The notes under the pieces were generated by a model. It did no database searches. It had not been told where the DNA came from and saw only the letters and a program-made list of their open reading frames with translations. 64,000 nucleotides of DNA. Origin: CAVUXJ01 sp963814975. Lineage in GTDB: Bacteria; Acidobacteriota; Vicinamibacteria; Vicinamibacterales; CAVVIG01. Location of the stretch: NCBI GenBank assembly GCA_963814975.1, contig CAWFFB010000015.1, forward strand, positions 62,001 through 126,000. Direction: 5' to 3'. Every line of letters begins with the position of its first letter. The first letter of the stretch is position 1. This document shows, in pieces, positions 40,678-50,092 of this stretch. Made by a program: the position numbers and the translations under genes.

Positions 40678-41173
40678 TCCAATCGTCGTGGCCGCGGTGG
40701 CCGGAAGCGGCTGCGCAAGCGCTGTCGTCGATCTGCGCCTCCGCCGTGTGCCGAACCAGCTGACGCTCGGTATCGCCGCGCTCGGTGTGCTGATCGCCGC
40801 AACCCATGCAGGCCCCCTCAGCGTGGGCGCGGCGTTCGCGGGATTGGGGCTCGGCCTGGCCATCATGCTGCCGAGCCACATCATCGGGGCGACCGGCGCT
40901 GGAGACGTCAAGCTCTTTGCGGCGCTCGGGACGCTGCTTGGGCCCTGGGGCATCGTGACCGCGTTCGTCTACACGGCGATCGCCGGCGGCGTTCTGGCTG
41001 TTGCGGTGGCCCTGAGCCGGCGGCGGCTGCGAGACACGATCGAACAAACAGCCCTCCTCGTCTACACGCGCGGTGCCAACGTCGCCGGAATCGAGAGCGC
41101 CTCGTCGGATAACCGGTTTGCATACGCGCCCGCTATCGCCCTCGGGGCGCTCGTGGCCGCGCTGGGAATCTAA
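40661..41173 (+). CDS. cpaA: Prepilin peptidase CpaA/TadV
   Basis: A 170-residue type IV (A24) aspartic peptidase in the inner membrane that removes the leader of Flp pilins. The catalytic Asp residues are in VVDLRLRRVP and in the GxGD motif (GATGAGDVKLF). Unlike PilD it has no N-terminal methyltransferase domain. TTG at 40661 is chosen because GGGAAG lies just upstream and the first helix follows; this overlaps the second pilin by 17 bases. A GTG at 40688 is an alternative. Confidence 0.9.
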   Translation: MLRTFDPIVVAAVAGSGCASAVVDLRLRRVPNQLTLGIAALGVLIAATHAGPLSVGAAFAGLGLGLAIMLPSHIIGATGAGDVKLFAALGTLLGPWGIVTAFVYTAIAGGVLAVAVALSRRRLRDTIEQTALLVYTRGANVAGIESASSDNRFAYAPAIALGALVAALGI

Positions 41174-41176
41174 AAC

Positions 41177-41629
41177 ATGAAGATCATTACGAGGCTGCGC
41201 AAGGGCGAGCGGGGATCCGCGCTTATCGAGGCCGCGCTGACCCTGCCGCTGCTGCTGCTGGTGTCGGTCGGCATCTTCGAGTTCGGCCGCGTCTTTCAAA
41301 CCTGGCAGGTGCTGACGAACGCCGCGCGCGAAGGCGCGCGGATGGCCGTATTACCAGGGATGGCCTCGCCCGACATACAGACGCGGGTACGGCAGTACCT
41401 CCAGGACGGGCAGCTTGGCGGCTACGCGGGTGCCACGATCGACGTCGATCGCTCCGCTTCGATTTCCATCGGCGCCGGCACGGCGTCAACCTCCGTTGTC
41501 ACAGTGAACTACCCGTTCAACTTCATGGTGCTCAACCCGGTCGCTCGGCTCGTGGTTTCGAACTCCACGCTGGGCTCGCCGATCACGATTTCGGCAGCGG
41601 CCGAAATGCGCAACGAATCTCCGTTCTGA
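41177..41629 (+). CDS. tadE: TadE-like pseudopilin
   Basis: A 150-residue protein with the TadE N terminus: GERGSALIEAALTLPLLLLVSVGIFEFGRVFQTWQ-type helix containing the conserved Glu, followed by NAAREGARMAV. It is probably processed by the prepilin peptidase and acts as a minor pilin or assembly primer. It starts three bases after cpaA. Confidence 0.9.
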   Translation: MKIITRLRKGERGSALIEAALTLPLLLLVSVGIFEFGRVFQTWQVLTNAAREGARMAVLPGMASPDIQTRVRQYLQDGQLGGYAGATIDVDRSASISIGAGTASTSVVTVNYPFNFMVLNPVARLVVSNSTLGSPITISAAAEMRNESPF

Positions 41630-41636
41630 GGGACAT

Positions 41637-42506
41637 ATGGCTCGCATTCGTGTGTTCGTGGTGCTGGTGCTTGCGCTCACAGCTGGCGGCGTACTGGCGT
41701 TTGGCACGTATAACTACGTGCAGAACGCTGAAACGCGCACGGTTACGACGCCAACCCGTCCGGTTGTCGTCGCCGCCACCGACTTGGAGGTCGGTGCCGA
41801 GCTGACCAACGACGACCTCCGCAGGATCGATTGGCCGGTCAGTGCCCTTCCGGAGGGCGCGATTGCCGACCCCAAAGACATCATCGGCCGCGGGCTGATC
41901 ATGGCGGTCGTCAAGAACGAGCCGATTCTCCCGATGAAGTTGGCGTCGAAAGAGGCAGGCTCCGGCCTGCCGCCGGCCATTCCGCCGGGACTGCGCGCGG
42001 TGTCGGTCCGTGTGAACGAGGTCATCGGCGTCGCCGGGTACGTGACGCCGGGCACGCGCGTCGATGTGGTTGCGACCGTCAATCCCACGACGCAGCACCA
42101 GGACATTACATCGAAGGTCATTCTGACCGACGTGCAGGTGCTGGCCGCCGGGACGAAGATCGAAAGGACGGGGGACCGAGATAAACCGGTGCCCGTCACC
42201 GTCGTAACGTTGCTCGTCGATCCCAACGAAGCCGAGCGGCTCACGCTCGCGAGCAGCGAAGGCAAGATCCAGCTCGCCCTCAGGAACCCGCTCGACAAAG
42301 AACGGCCGGTGACGGTCGGTGTGCGTCCGGCGCTCCTGCTCGGCACCCCCGTGCCAGTGCCCCGTGTCTCGTCGCGTCGGGTTCCTGGCGCCGGCCCTGG
42401 TAGCGTCCCAAGCGTCGCGCTCGCCGTCGCGGTGGTACAACCCGAGACTGTCGAGATCATCCGCGGTGACAAGCGTGCGCACGAAATCGTGCGCGGTGTG
42501 GAGTAA
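41637..42506 (+). CDS. cpaB: Flp pilus assembly protein CpaB/RcpC
   Basis: A 289-residue periplasmic protein with an N-terminal membrane anchor (VFVVLVLALTAGGVLAF), an SAF domain (residues about 40-110; VVVAATDLEVGAELTNDDLRRIDWP) and the RcpC C-terminal domain (PPGLRAVSVRVNEVIGVAGYVTPGTRVDVV). It is thought to gate or stabilise the outer-membrane secretin. It sits between TadE and the secretin in the usual gene order. Confidence 0.93.
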   Translation: MARIRVFVVLVLALTAGGVLAFGTYNYVQNAETRTVTTPTRPVVVAATDLEVGAELTNDDLRRIDWPVSALPEGAIADPKDIIGRGLIMAVVKNEPILPMKLASKEAGSGLPPAIPPGLRAVSVRVNEVIGVAGYVTPGTRVDVVATVNPTTQHQDITSKVILTDVQVLAAGTKIERTGDRDKPVPVTVVTLLVDPNEAERLTLASSEGKIQLALRNPLDKERPVTVGVRPALLLGTPVPVPRVSSRRVPGAGPGSVPSVALAVAVVQPETVEIIRGDKRAHEIVRGVE

Positions 42507-42510
42507 CTTC

Positions 42511-44467
42511 ATGGCGATTACAGGTTTTCGGAAAGGCCTCCTGATTCTGCTGCTAGCCGTCGCCGGTGGGGGCACGATTTTGAGGGCGCAAGCGCCGTCT
42601 TTGCCGGCCTCAGCGGTCGTCGCCACCTCGCCGGCCTCGGGGGTCGACGCCGGCGCCGTGCGCCTGCTCGTGGGACGGTCGACCGTCCTCGACGTCGGCA
42701 CGCCGATATCGCGCGTCTCGTTGACGAGCGCCGACATCGCCGATGCCCTGGTGACGTCATCGAGCCAGCTCCTCATCAACGGCAAACTGCCGGGGGCGAT
42801 CTCGATGTTCGTCTGGGACCGGGGTGGCGCGCTCAAGCGTTACGAAGTGATCGTGCAGCGCGACCTCGCGCGCCTCATCGAGCAAATCCGGACGTTGTTC
42901 CCCGGCGAAAAGATTGAAGTCTCGAGCAGCGGCAAGAACGTCGTGCTGTCGGGCCTTGTCACCAACAAGGACATCATCGAGAAGGCCGTGAACGTTGCGG
43001 CAGGCCATGTGGACAAGAAAGAGGAAGTCGTCGCTCTCCTGCAGTTGCAGGTCGGCGCCCCGAGCAACCAGGTGCTCCTGCGCGTCCGGTTTGCAGAGGT
43101 CAGCCGGAGTGCGCTGACCGAGCTCGGTGCGTCGATCTTCACCAGCCCGACGGGCATCAATAACACGATCGGCCGGGTCACGACCGGACAATTTTCGGCG
43201 CCTGGCTTCGAGAAGTTGGAATGGACGAAAGAAAGCGGCGAGTTCGGTGCACCCGTCACGAGCGCCAAAGGGTCGTTCACGTTCAGCGATTTCCTGAACG
43301 TCTTTCTCTTCAATCAGAAGTACGACATCGGCGCCATGGTACGCCTGCTGCAGAGCCGCGGGATGTTCCAGAGTCTCGCGGAACCGAATCTCGTCTCGGA
43401 GAGCGGCAAGGAAGCGAGCTTTCTGGCAGGCGGCGAATTTCCGATTCCCATCGCGCAGGGTTCGGGCGCCAATATCGGCGTCAGCGTCATGTTCAAGGAA
43501 TTCGGCATCCGGCTGACGTTCACCCCGACGGTGATCGGCGACCGCGTCCATCTCAAGGTGCGGCCGGAAGTCAGCACGCTCGATTTCGCCAATGCTGTGA
43601 CGCTAGCGGGTTTCCGCATTCCGGCGCTGACAACGCGACGCACCGAAACAGAGCTCGAGCTGCAGAACGGCCAGACATTCGCCATCGCCGGCCTGATGAA
43701 CAACTCCGTCACGTCAACCCTTTCCAAGGTGCCGGGCATCGGGGACATTCCGATTCTGGGGCTCCTGTTCAAGAGCAAGGCCGCGCAGAAGCAGCAGACC
43801 GAGCTGATCGTGATGATCACGCCCCAGATTCTGCCCAACAATTCGAGTGGAGTGACGCGCGACCTGCCGAGGTTCCAGGAGCCCTTCATGCCGGCGCCGC
43901 CGCCGCAGCAAATGATGCCAGAGCCACCGCCGGCGTTCAGCGGCCCCCGTCCTTCGGCTGACGCGCGGCCCGGCGAAGGCGCCGATCGCCGCCGGCAGAG
44001 CGAATACGGCTGGCCCGTCCGCGCCATCAGCCGCAGCGGCGGTCGCGGCGCTGACGCCGTCGGCGCCCCGCATGGCCGAACCGGTTGCGCCATTGCGAAG
44101 CGCGCCCAACGGGTCGACGACCTCAACGGTTACCTTGCCGAAAACGGAGGACCCGAAGGCCATCGAGCGCGCTCGGCGCCAGGCCCAGGCAAAGGCGGAG
44201 GAACGGACCAAGGCGGACGCCCAGGCGTCCGCGCGCGCCAGCGTGGCCGAGGGCCGGCGGCTCGCCGAGCAGCGGATCCAGGATCAGCAAAAAGCTGAAA
44301 GCGACCGGGCGCGTCAAGCGGTGCTTGCCCGTGAGCAGGCCAGCCGTGACGCCGAACGGGCGAAGCGCGACCGCGAGCAACAGAAGACGATCGCGGAGGC
44401 CGCGGCGAAGCTCAAGGCGGCCGAAGCGCTCTACAACGCCGAAGTCGCAAAGACGAACAATCGGTAA
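42511..44467 (+). CDS. cpaC: Tad secretin CpaC/RcpA (apparent frameshift in C-terminal tail)
   Basis: The outer-membrane channel for the pilus. It has a signal peptide (LLILLLAVAGGGTIL), N domains (residues about 45-180; VGRSTVLDV, VVLSGLVTNKDI) and the secretin core (FLAGGEFPIPIAQ, TPTVIGDRVHLKVRPEVS, NGQTFAIAGLMNN, QQTELIVMITPQILP). After a Pro-rich stretch the zero frame degenerates and stops at 44298, while one frame over a Pro/Ala linker leads into a charged coiled coil (KAIERARRQAQAKAEERTK) ending at 44467. One extra base between about 43960 and 44060 explains this; the exact site is not fixed. Corrected length is about 651 residues. The coiled-coil tail is unusual for the family. Confidence 0.85.
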
Positions 44468-44481
44468 AGGGGGGCTGGCTC

Positions 44482-45633
44482 ATGGTCAAACGCATCCAGC
44501 ATCTTCGGCGCGACGAACGCGGAATGACGTTCGTCTTCGTCGGTGTCGGTTTCATGGCGTTCCTGGCGGCGACGACGCTCTCGATCGACATCGGCATGTT
44601 CATGACGGCGCGGTCGCAGGCGCAGAACGCCGCTGACGCAGGGGCGCTCGCTGGGGCGATCGCGCTCGGATTCGACGACTTCGACGATCGGTCGCCGACC
44701 GGACCGGCGGTCCAATCCGCCATCAACACCGCGACACCAAACCAGGTGATGAACGGAAGCGTGTCGGTGACCGCCGGCGACGTGACCTTCCCGGTTGCGC
44801 CGAGCGGGCAAAACAACCGCGTGCAGGTGACGGTCTATCGCACCGATGCCCGCCAAAACGCCGTGCCCACGTTCATGGGCTCGATCCTCGGCGTCAGCCA
44901 GGTGGACATTATCGCGGCGGCGACCGCCGAAGCGGCGCCCGCCAACGCGATGACTTGTGTCAAGCCCTTCATCATTCCCGACAGGTGGCGCGACGCGCAG
45001 ACCGGGGTGCTCGCGACCCAGGCCGATACGTTTGACATGTTCGACAATCGCGGAAATCTTCTACCCGATCCCGATCTCTACATACCGTCCGGACCTAGTT
45101 ATACCGGGTACAACAACGAAGCGGATCGCGGATTGCGGCTGACGCTTCGAGCCGGCACCGGCAACAACATCAATCCGTCGTTCTATTTCTCGCTGGCGCT
45201 CGGGGGCGTGACGGGCGGTTCCGAATACGACTGGAACATCGCTAATTGCAACAGAACCATCATGCACAGGGGGGAGATCGCGATCCAGGAGCCCGGAAAC
45301 ATGGTGGGGCCCACCGTACAAGGCGTAGCTGGGTTGTTGGCACGCGACCCTGGCGCGTACTGGGACACTGCGACGAACAAGGTCGTATCAACGTTCGACG
45401 GCCAGAGTCCGAGAGTGTTTCCGATTCCTCTCTACGATCCGATCTTCTACTCAGATGGGAAGAAAAACGGCCGGTTTGCGGATTTCAAGGTGGCGAACTG
45501 GATCGGCTTCTTCCTGGAGTCGATTACCGGCAATCAGATTAACGGGCGAATCATCCCGATTGCCGGCATCGCGGATTCTAGCTCTCCCACGCTCGACAAC
45601 GCGTTCCCAGTCGCGATCCGTTTAGTGCGGTAG
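44482..45633 (+). CDS. tadG: TadG-like pilus assembly protein
   Basis: A 383-residue protein with the TadG/TadE-like N terminus (RRDERGMTFVFVGVGFMAFLAATTLSIDIGMF ... AQNAADAGALAGA), a putative Tad_N / TadG-like domain that anchors the protein in the inner membrane. The periplasmic part is poorly conserved and lacks an obvious VWA metal site. It lies between the secretin and cpaE as in other Tad loci. Confidence 0.85.
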   Translation: MVKRIQHLRRDERGMTFVFVGVGFMAFLAATTLSIDIGMFMTARSQAQNAADAGALAGAIALGFDDFDDRSPTGPAVQSAINTATPNQVMNGSVSVTAGDVTFPVAPSGQNNRVQVTVYRTDARQNAVPTFMGSILGVSQVDIIAAATAEAAPANAMTCVKPFIIPDRWRDAQTGVLATQADTFDMFDNRGNLLPDPDLYIPSGPSYTGYNNEADRGLRLTLRAGTGNNINPSFYFSLALGGVTGGSEYDWNIANCNRTIMHRGEIAIQEPGNMVGPTVQGVAGLLARDPGAYWDTATNKVVSTFDGQSPRVFPIPLYDPIFYSDGKKNGRFADFKVANWIGFFLESITGNQINGRIIPIAGIADSSSPTLDNAFPVAIRLVR

Positions 45634-45673
45634 CGCAGGTCGAGAGACGCTGCGCGTTAAAAAGGCCTAAGAC

Positions 45674-46850
45674 ATGGCGCAACTCGTAGGGCTCATCGTC
45701 AGCGAGGACGACGTATTCCGCAAGCAGATGGGACGGCTGATGCGTTCGGGCGCGGTGCCCGTCAGCGTCGTCGAGGACCGTGCAGGCCGCGAAGGCGTAC
45801 CGCCGGACGTGATCATCGTCGATATCCGCGAGGATCCATCGTTGGCGATGGCGGCCGTCGAGCGGTTGCGGGCCGAGTCGCCGGCTGCCGGCATCTTCGC
45901 CGTCGCCCTGAGCGCGGATCCCGATCTGATCCTGCAGGCGATGCGCGCCGGTGCCAACGAGTTTTTCATCTGGCCGCCCGCGGAGGAGACGTTCCATGGC
46001 GCGGTCCGCCGGACGGCGGCGCGTCGAGAAACCATTCAGGGGTCGCGGCCGACCGCCACGACGCTCGTCTTCTTTGGCGCCAAGGGCGGCGCGGGCACGA
46101 CGACCATCGCGGTGAACTGCGGCGTCGAGCTGGCGCGCTTGAGCAAGAAGGCGACGGTGATCATCGATCTGAAACCGGGCCTCGGCGAAGTGGCGCTGTT
46201 CCTGGGCATCCGGCCGCGCTACAGCATCCTCGACGCGATCGACAACCTTCACCGGCTCGATCGGGAATTCCTCAAGGAGCTGGTTGTCAAGCACAAATCC
46301 GGGCTCGACATCCTGGCCGGCTCCGATCATTTCGACCGCCCTGGTTCCGCTGACGTAGTCGCCATCGAAGAGCTCTTCAGGCTGCTCACCCGGCAGTATC
46401 GAGTACCTCGTCATCGATGGCGGCAGCCAGATCAACTCAACGACGGTCGCCACGCTGTACGCTGCGGACCGGATCTTTCTCGTCGCGAACCCGGATGTAC
46501 CCTCCATCCGCAACGCGCAACGGCTCCTCGAGCGGATCCGCGAGCTGGGCGCGTCGGGCGATCGCGTGCGGCTGCTGCTCAATCGCGCCGCCGAACCCTA
46601 CCCGATCCCGCCGAAACAGATCGAAACGGCGCTCGGGCACCCGATTCACCACATGTTCCCGAGCGACTACAAGACAGTGTCGACTGCCTTGAACTCGGGA
46701 GTGCCGCTGGCGCTGAGCGGCAATTCCGACATCGCGACGAACTTCGATCAGTTCACGCGGCGCTTGCTGGATCCGAACACCGGCACGGGACCGGTCGCTG
46801 CGCCGAAGAAGAGCGCAATGGGCCTCAATCGCATCGCGTCGCTCTGGTAA
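45674..46850 (+). CDS. cpaE: Tad localisation ATPase CpaE/TadZ (one apparent frameshift)
   Basis: The N-terminal atypical receiver domain (residues 1-115) is followed by a ParA/MinD-type ATPase with a deviant Walker A (FFGAKGGAGTTTIAVN) and the KPGLGEVALFLG segment. CpaE places the pilus machine at its cellular site. The frame breaks at C46400 (CAGTAT-C-GAGTAC). Without that base the sequence reads RQYEYLVIDGGSQINSTTV, with the conserved Asp of the Walker B strand, and continues to 46850 for 391 residues. The uncorrected frame would overlap cpaF by more than 300 bases. Confidence 0.88.
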
Positions 46851-46871
46851 ACGGAGGGACGTGGGAGAACC

Positions 46872-48218
46872 ATGAGTATTACCGCACAAGCCAGTCCAGC
46901 TCCACGCACCGCGTCGCCGTCGGGTGGCCGCACCCAGCCGCAGCGCGCGCAGTACGTCGAGCTGAAAGCCAACGTTCACAGGAAGCTCCTGAACCGTTTG
47001 AATCTCGAGGCGCTCGCGCAGGCCGACCGCGCGCGAGCGGAGAGCGAGATCCGTACGCTGGTGGGCGAGCTGCTTGCCGAGCAAGGAACCCCCCTCAGCC
47101 TCGGAGAGCGCGACACGTTGTTCGGCGAGCTGGTCGACGAGGTGTTCGGCCTCGGGCCGCTCGAGCCGCTCCTTCGCGATCCGTCCATCTCGGATATCCT
47201 GGTGAACACGCATAAGCACGTATTTGTCGAGCGCGCTGGGATCCTGGAGCGTGTGGACACGTCGTTTCAGGACGATCGCCACCTTCTGCGCGTCATCGAT
47301 CGGATCGTCAGCGGCGTCGGTCGTCGCATCGACGACAGCTCGCCCATGGTCGACGCGCGCCTCCCGGACGGCTCCCGTGTGAACGCCATCGTCCCGCCGC
47401 TGGCCGTCGACGGACCGGTGCTGTCAATCCGCCGGTTTCCGGCCGAACGGTTGAAGTCCGACGATCTCGTCACGCTGAGGGCCTTGACGCGTCCCATGCT
47501 CGATTTCCTGACCCATTGCGTGCGCGCCCGGTTGAATACGCTCATCAGCGGTGGGACAGGCGCCGGCAAGACGACATTCCTGAATGTGTTGTCCGGGTTC
47601 ATCGGCGATCGCGAGCGCATCGTGACGATCGAGGACGCCGCCGAGCTCCAGCTGCACCAGGAGCACGTCGTCCGCCTGGAGACCCGTCCGCCCAACGTCG
47701 AAGGCAAAGGCGCCGTACGGCAGCGGCAGCTCCTCATCAACGCGCTGCGTATGCGCCCCGACCGCATCATCGTGGGTGAGGTCCGCGGCGAGGAAGCGCT
47801 CGACATGTTGCAGGCGATGAACACCGGCCACGACGGATCCCTGACGACGGTGCATGCCAACACGCCTCGCGACGCGCTGTCCCGTATCGAGACGATGATC
47901 GCGATGGGCGCGACCAACCTGCCGGAGCGCGCCATGCGGCAGCAGATTGCCGCGGCCATTCAGCTCGTCGTGCAGCAGACGCGGCTCAGCGACGGGTCGC
48001 GCAAGATCACGAGCATTTCCGAGGTGACCGGCATGGAGGGCGACATCATCACCATGCAGGAGATCTTCCTCTTCGAGAAGATGGGGATCACCCAGGACGG
48101 CAAGGTCATCGGGCGTTTCAGAGCGACCGGCGTGCGGCCGAAGTGTTGCGAACGGCTCAAGACCTCCGGCATCCATCTGCCGGGCGACATGTTCGAAGGC
48201 GTGACGGAGGTTCGCTGA
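46872..48218 (+). CDS. cpaF: Tad pilus assembly ATPase CpaF/TadA
   Basis: A 448-residue hexameric secretion ATPase that powers pilus extension. Walker A is SGGTGAGKTT (about residue 226), the Asp-box region reads VTIEDAAELQL, Walker B MRPDRIIVGEVRG, and the His box GHDGSLTTVHAN. The N-terminal helical domain is typical. Its stop codon overlaps the tadB start (TGATG). Confidence 0.95.
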   Translation: MSITAQASPAPRTASPSGGRTQPQRAQYVELKANVHRKLLNRLNLEALAQADRARAESEIRTLVGELLAEQGTPLSLGERDTLFGELVDEVFGLGPLEPLLRDPSISDILVNTHKHVFVERAGILERVDTSFQDDRHLLRVIDRIVSGVGRRIDDSSPMVDARLPDGSRVNAIVPPLAVDGPVLSIRRFPAERLKSDDLVTLRALTRPMLDFLTHCVRARLNTLISGGTGAGKTTFLNVLSGFIGDRERIVTIEDAAELQLHQEHVVRLETRPPNVEGKGAVRQRQLLINALRMRPDRIIVGEVRGEEALDMLQAMNTGHDGSLTTVHANTPRDALSRIETMIAMGATNLPERAMRQQIAAAIQLVVQQTRLSDGSRKITSISEVTGMEGDIITMQEIFLFEKMGITQDGKVIGRFRATGVRPKCCERLKTSGIHLPGDMFEGVTEVR

Positions 48219-49180
48219 TGTTTCTCGTGGTGTTCGTCTTCATCCTCGGCGTCGGCGCGGTGCTCGGCGGCTATGCTGCCGTCATGTATCTGCCCGGAAT
48301 TCTCGATGCCCGCCGTCTCGAGCGCCGCCTGAAGGACGTCTCGACCTCACCCAATGTCGATGAGGAACTCGGTGTCGTGAGGCGGCTGAAGCAGGGTCCT
48401 CTCCCGGCGATCGACCGCCTCGTGTCCGGGATGCGGGCTGGCACCTGGCTCACGGCTCTCATCGAACAGTCCGGAGTTCGGACGACGCCGAGCGCCCTCG
48501 TCATCATGGCGATCGCCGCGGCCGCCGTCGCCGGATTCGTCGCGGCGCTCGTCGTGCACCAATGGTTTGCCCCTCCGGTAGCCGCCGTCCTCGGGAGCCT
48601 GGGTCCGCTGGGCTTTCTGAAGCACCGCAAGACCAGCCGGATGCGGGCGTTCGAGGAGCAGTTTCCCGAAGCGCTCGACCTGCTGTCCCGCGCGCTGCGC
48701 GCCGGGCATGCCTTTCAGTCGGCGATGGGGATGGTGGCCGACGAGCTGAAGGCGCCGGTCGGGCCGGAATTCAAGAAGACGTTCGATCAGCAGAACTTCG
48801 GCCTGCCGCTGCGCGACGCGCTTGCGCAGATGGCCGAGCGCGTGCCGATTCTCGACGTCCGTTTCTTCGTGACCGCCGTGCTCATTCAGCGAGACACCGG
48901 CGGCAACCTGTCGGAGATCCTCGACAACCTGGCCCACGTCGTTCGCGAGCGATTCAAGATCAAGCGGCAGGTGAGGGTTCACACAGCCCACGGCCGGTTC
49001 ACCGCCTTCGTCCTGCTGTCGCTGTCACCGTCCCTGGCGATCGCGCTGTCGTTCATCAACCCCGAGCACATGGACCTGCTGTTCACGGACCGCATGGGTC
49101 AGACCATGTTGATCGGCGTGGTGATCATGCAGTCGTTCGGATTCCTCTGGATTCGGAAAGTCATCAAAATCGAGGTCTGA
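48218..49180 (+). CDS. tadB: TadB inner-membrane platform protein
   Basis: A 320-residue type II secretion F-domain protein with an N-terminal helix (FLVVFVFILGVGAVLGGYAA), the F domain (EEQFPEALDLLSRALRAGHAFQSAMGMVADEL) and two C-terminal helices. With TadC it forms the inner-membrane base onto which TadA docks. Its ATG overlaps the cpaF stop, indicating coupling. Confidence 0.93.
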   Translation: MFLVVFVFILGVGAVLGGYAAVMYLPGILDARRLERRLKDVSTSPNVDEELGVVRRLKQGPLPAIDRLVSGMRAGTWLTALIEQSGVRTTPSALVIMAIAAAAVAGFVAALVVHQWFAPPVAAVLGSLGPLGFLKHRKTSRMRAFEEQFPEALDLLSRALRAGHAFQSAMGMVADELKAPVGPEFKKTFDQQNFGLPLRDALAQMAERVPILDVRFFVTAVLIQRDTGGNLSEILDNLAHVVRERFKIKRQVRVHTAHGRFTAFVLLSLSPSLAIALSFINPEHMDLLFTDRMGQTMLIGVVIMQSFGFLWIRKVIKIEV

Positions 49181-49181
49181 T

Positions 49182-50089
49182 GTGACGCTGCTGCTGCCGA
49201 TTCTGGCATTCCTGTTCGCTTCGCTGCTCGTGGCCGCCGCGGCCATGTACCTGGCGCCGCGCTCCGCCACGACGATCGAGATGCGCCTCGCCGACGTGAC
49301 CGGCGTGGCAATGGGGGGGCGGAGGAGTCCACCTACGGGCGGCAGGCCGTCGTCGATACACTCAAGCGGCTGGGCAACATGTCGCCGAAATCGGCCGCGG
49401 AAATGGGGAAGCTGCAGCAACGATTGGTGGTTGCCGGCTTCCGCAGCTCCGAGGCGATCGTCGTGTTCTTCGGCATTCGCGTCAGCGTCGCGCTGGCGGC
49501 GTTCGCACTGTTTGCGACACCGATTATCGTTCGGCCGAACATCCTCGTGGCGCTGCCGGTATGTCTCGTGGGCTACGTGTTGCCTGCGATGGTGCTCGCG
49601 CGGCTGGCGAAGCGCCGCCAGCATCGCATCCGCCTCGGCTTGCCGGATGCGCTCGACCTGCTCGTGGTCAGCGTAGAGGCCGGGCTCGGTCTAGACCAGG
49701 CAATTCTTCGCGTCGGCCAGGAACTGGCCTTTGCGCACCCCGATCTCTGCGGCGAGCTGCGGCTGATCAACCTCGAACTCCGCGCCGGCAAGGGCCGCTC
49801 CGAGGCGCTGCACAACCTCGCCGAACGCACGGGCGTGGACGACATTCAGTCGCTCGTCGCGATGCTGGTGCAGACCGACAGGTTTGGCACCAGCGTCTCG
49901 CAGTCGCTGCGCGTGCACTCGGACACGGTTCGCACGAAGAGGCGTCAGCGCGCCGAAGAGGCCGCCGCGAAGACCGGTGCCAAGCTGGTGTTTCCGCTCG
50001 TCTTCTGCATTTTTCCGGCGATCTGGGTCGTGACGATTGGGCCCGCGGCGATCAAGTTCATCCAGGTGCTCGGGCCGATGGGGAAATAG
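49182..50089 (+). CDS. tadC: TadC inner-membrane platform protein (one missing base)
   Basis: The second F-domain protein. The GTG start gives the first helix (LLLPILAFLFASLLVAAAAMYL). The frame breaks in a run of seven G (49313-49319). With one more G the sequence reads VAMGG followed by EESTYGRQAVVDTLKRLGN and continues as KSAAEMGKLQQRLVVAGFRS and the F domain (LGLPDALDLLVVSVEAGLGLDQAI), giving 302 residues. A G-run length error is a classical sequencing mistake, though phase-variable runs of this sort also exist. Confidence 0.88.
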
Positions 50090-50092
50090 CCG

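Noticed and set aside
49313..49319. Programmed frameshift in tadC
   Set aside because: The break lies in a G run and needs one more G, the classical homopolymer-length error; no slippery-site accessory signal such as an internal Shine-Dalgarno was evident.
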